Source of the DNA: Hypomesus transpacificus | Lineage: Eukaryota; Chordata; Actinopteri; Osmeriformes; Osmeridae | Assembly: GCF_021917145.1 (NCBI RefSeq) | Contig: NC_061075.1 | Span: 2,835,038-2,899,037 of the forward strand | Reading direction: 5' to 3' | DNA length: 64,000 nucleotides | Shown here: one piece after another, positions 62,436 to 64,000 of the stretch | Layout: each line of letters begins with the position of its first letter | How positions within the stretch are numbered: the first letter of the stretch is position 1 | Notes under the pieces: model-generated | The model's input: only the letters and a program-made list of their open reading frames with translations | What the model was told of the DNA's origin: nothing | The model's database searches: none | Program-made: the position numbers and the translations under genes

Positions 62436-62865
62436 TGTGTAGGTACACCTGTCTGCTTGCTGTGCAGGTAGAGCTGTCTGTCTGCTGTGTAGAGCTGTCT
62501 TTCTGCTGTGTTGAGCTGTCTCTCTGCTGTGAGGATAGAGCTGTATGTCTTCTGTGCAGGTAGAGCTGTCTGTCTGCTGTGTAAAGCTGTCTGTCTGCTG
62601 TGTGGAGCATACAGATAGTATGCTGAATAGGTAGAGCTGTCTCTCTGGTGTGATGTCTGTCTGCTGTGTACAGCTGTCTGTGCTGTATAGGTAGAGCTGT
62701 CTCTCTGCTTTGTAGGTAGAGCTGTCTGTCTGCTGTGTACAGCTGTCTGTATGCTGTATAGGTAGAGCTGTCTCTCTGCTTTGTAGGTAGAGCTGTATGT
62801 CTGCTGTGCAGGTAGAGCTGTCTGCTGTGTAGAGCTGTCTGCTGATTGTCTCTCTGCGCTGTCTG
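62435..62865 (+). repeat. GTAGAGCTGTCTGTCTGCTGT minisatellite
   Basis: About 16 units of 24-30 bp containing 'gtagagctgtctgtctgctg'. The 207-residue minus-strand frame through it is a repeat artefact. Confidence 0.92.
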
Positions 62866-62869
62866 TCTC

Positions 62870-64000
62870 ACATGTTAAAACGAGTAAAAGCGTTCACCAT
62901 GAGGGTAGGGAATTTGGGCCACTGAATCCCAACTTTTCCTTTGTAACTCGTTTTGATTATGTGTTGATGGAATAATTTAAAATTTGAAACAGTGACACAT
63001 TGAAAATCTTCCTCTCATATAGCTGCTGCAGTGTGGAAAAGGGACTCATATAATTAACCGAATTTTCCCTAATCGCCCGTGGAGTCCATGAACGCCAGCT
63101 CTAATAGCAACGGCTTTCATATATCCTGTGTAATTTGTTTTTTTGCTTTGTTAATTGCTTCTCATCATCTTTTCTACAGTGTTGCAGATGGAAGCTACAT
63201 TTATATCTCATTTTCACCCATCCTTAGAAATACAAGTACACCATACTACATTCACACCATGATTACAAATTCACACACACACACACTACAACTGAAATGC
63301 TCTGTTCAACACTCGGCTTGACAACACTTCCACTCCTGTCATGTTGACTTGTGTTTGCGAGATCCAGCATGTTTTTGTTGAAGTGTAGTTTCGTGGTTAA
63401 GACCACCCTTGTGGCTTGGAGTCATGAAGATTGAAGCACACAGTGAAGTTGAAATGAGGCACCCAGTTAAACAACTGCTATTACCCCTCCTGGTTTTTGT
63501 GGCTCTCAGGATGTTTCCTATTAGCGGCAGGTCACAGCATTGCTCTCACGCACAACTCTGTCGTCTGGGTAACGAGCTGGCCAGCCCATCAGGGGAGTCC
63601 TGGCCACCTCCGCACCGTATGGGGGCAAAGGTCACACCAAGAGGACGCTTGAAGTGAAAATTGAGTTCAGGGAGCACAGTCCTCCGCTGCTCACTATGTA
63701 TGCGATACTCTGTACCTTTTTGGCTTCCAAACTAGAGTGCAGAGTAGAACTTAACAATGCGTGAGCACTCCTAAAGCAGCTGCTGTGTTATGACTGTGTA
63801 CAAACACACAGGTGACTAGAAAAGGGAAGCCATCACATAGTTTCCCATTTCTCCCGAGATGATCTTTATCTTCACATCACAAACACACATGGTTAGAACA
63901 CAGCTCCAATTCAGTAAGACAGTAAAGGGCCACGCCAAATGTCAACCTGATAGCAACAGGCAAAAATATTCATATTTAGAAAAGACCTTTCTGATCGTTA
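62870..64000. other. No gene recognised at right edge
   Basis: AT-rich sequence with a short CA run near 63273. Frames at 63079-63321 and 63409-63657 lack recognisable domains or splice context. exoc1, the next gene in human, is not visible. Confidence 0.4.

Noticed and set aside
62248..62871. 207-residue minus-strand frame
   Set aside because: Minisatellite artefact; repeating TADRQLYLHSR-like units only.

Overview
This is a vertebrate, almost certainly teleost, chromosomal window. It contains five multi-exon protein genes with GT-AG introns, vertebrate exon phases and fish-type SINE, LINE and DNA-transposon debris, plus very many micro- and minisatellites. Gene order and orientation are kdr(-) - srd5a3(+) - tmem165(+) - clock(-) - nmu(-). 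This is the arrangement I know from human 4q12 (KDR-SRD5A3-TMEM165-CLOCK-PDCL2-NMU), except that PDCL2 is not visible. The synteny argues for kdr rather than the fish-specific kdrl, and for the clock copy linked to kdr. The species cannot be fixed by reading.

Layout. 1-9.6 kb is gene-free and repeat-rich: dispersed repeats, a hAT-like element with a second repeat nested in it, and minisatellites. 9.9-24.7 kb is kdr (VEGF receptor 2), 30 coding exons on the minus strand. I could phase every junction, giving a 1367-residue open reading frame. 26.7-28.3 kb is srd5a3, 5 exons, 315 aa. 28.7-30.7 kb is a 2-kb foldback DNA transposon with long inverted arms and perfect 8-bp target duplications. 31.1-34.1 kb is tmem165, 6 coding exons, 305 aa, with its 3' UTR to about 35.2 kb. 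37.3-45.0 kb is clock, 20 coding exons, 886 aa, with a very long C-terminal polyglutamine tract; its non-coding first exon and promoter are probably near 50.9 kb. 53.7-57.9 kb is nmu, the neuromedin U precursor, with nine exons recognised and probably one not found. 58-64 kb has no recognised gene; it holds an L2-like LINE 3' fragment split by a SINE, another SINE and a minisatellite.

The genes do not form an operon or one pathway. They are an endothelial receptor kinase, a polyprenol reductase and a Golgi Mn/Ca transporter (both linked to protein glycosylation), the core circadian activator, and a neuropeptide. The most unusual signal I see is structural. Several intronic minisatellites have copied a neighbouring splice site: the kdr exon 4 donor, the kdr exon 25 acceptor and a clock acceptor. 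SINE-like repeats also sit within about 25 bp of two tmem165 acceptors. I found no evidence of a new enzymatic or defence system.
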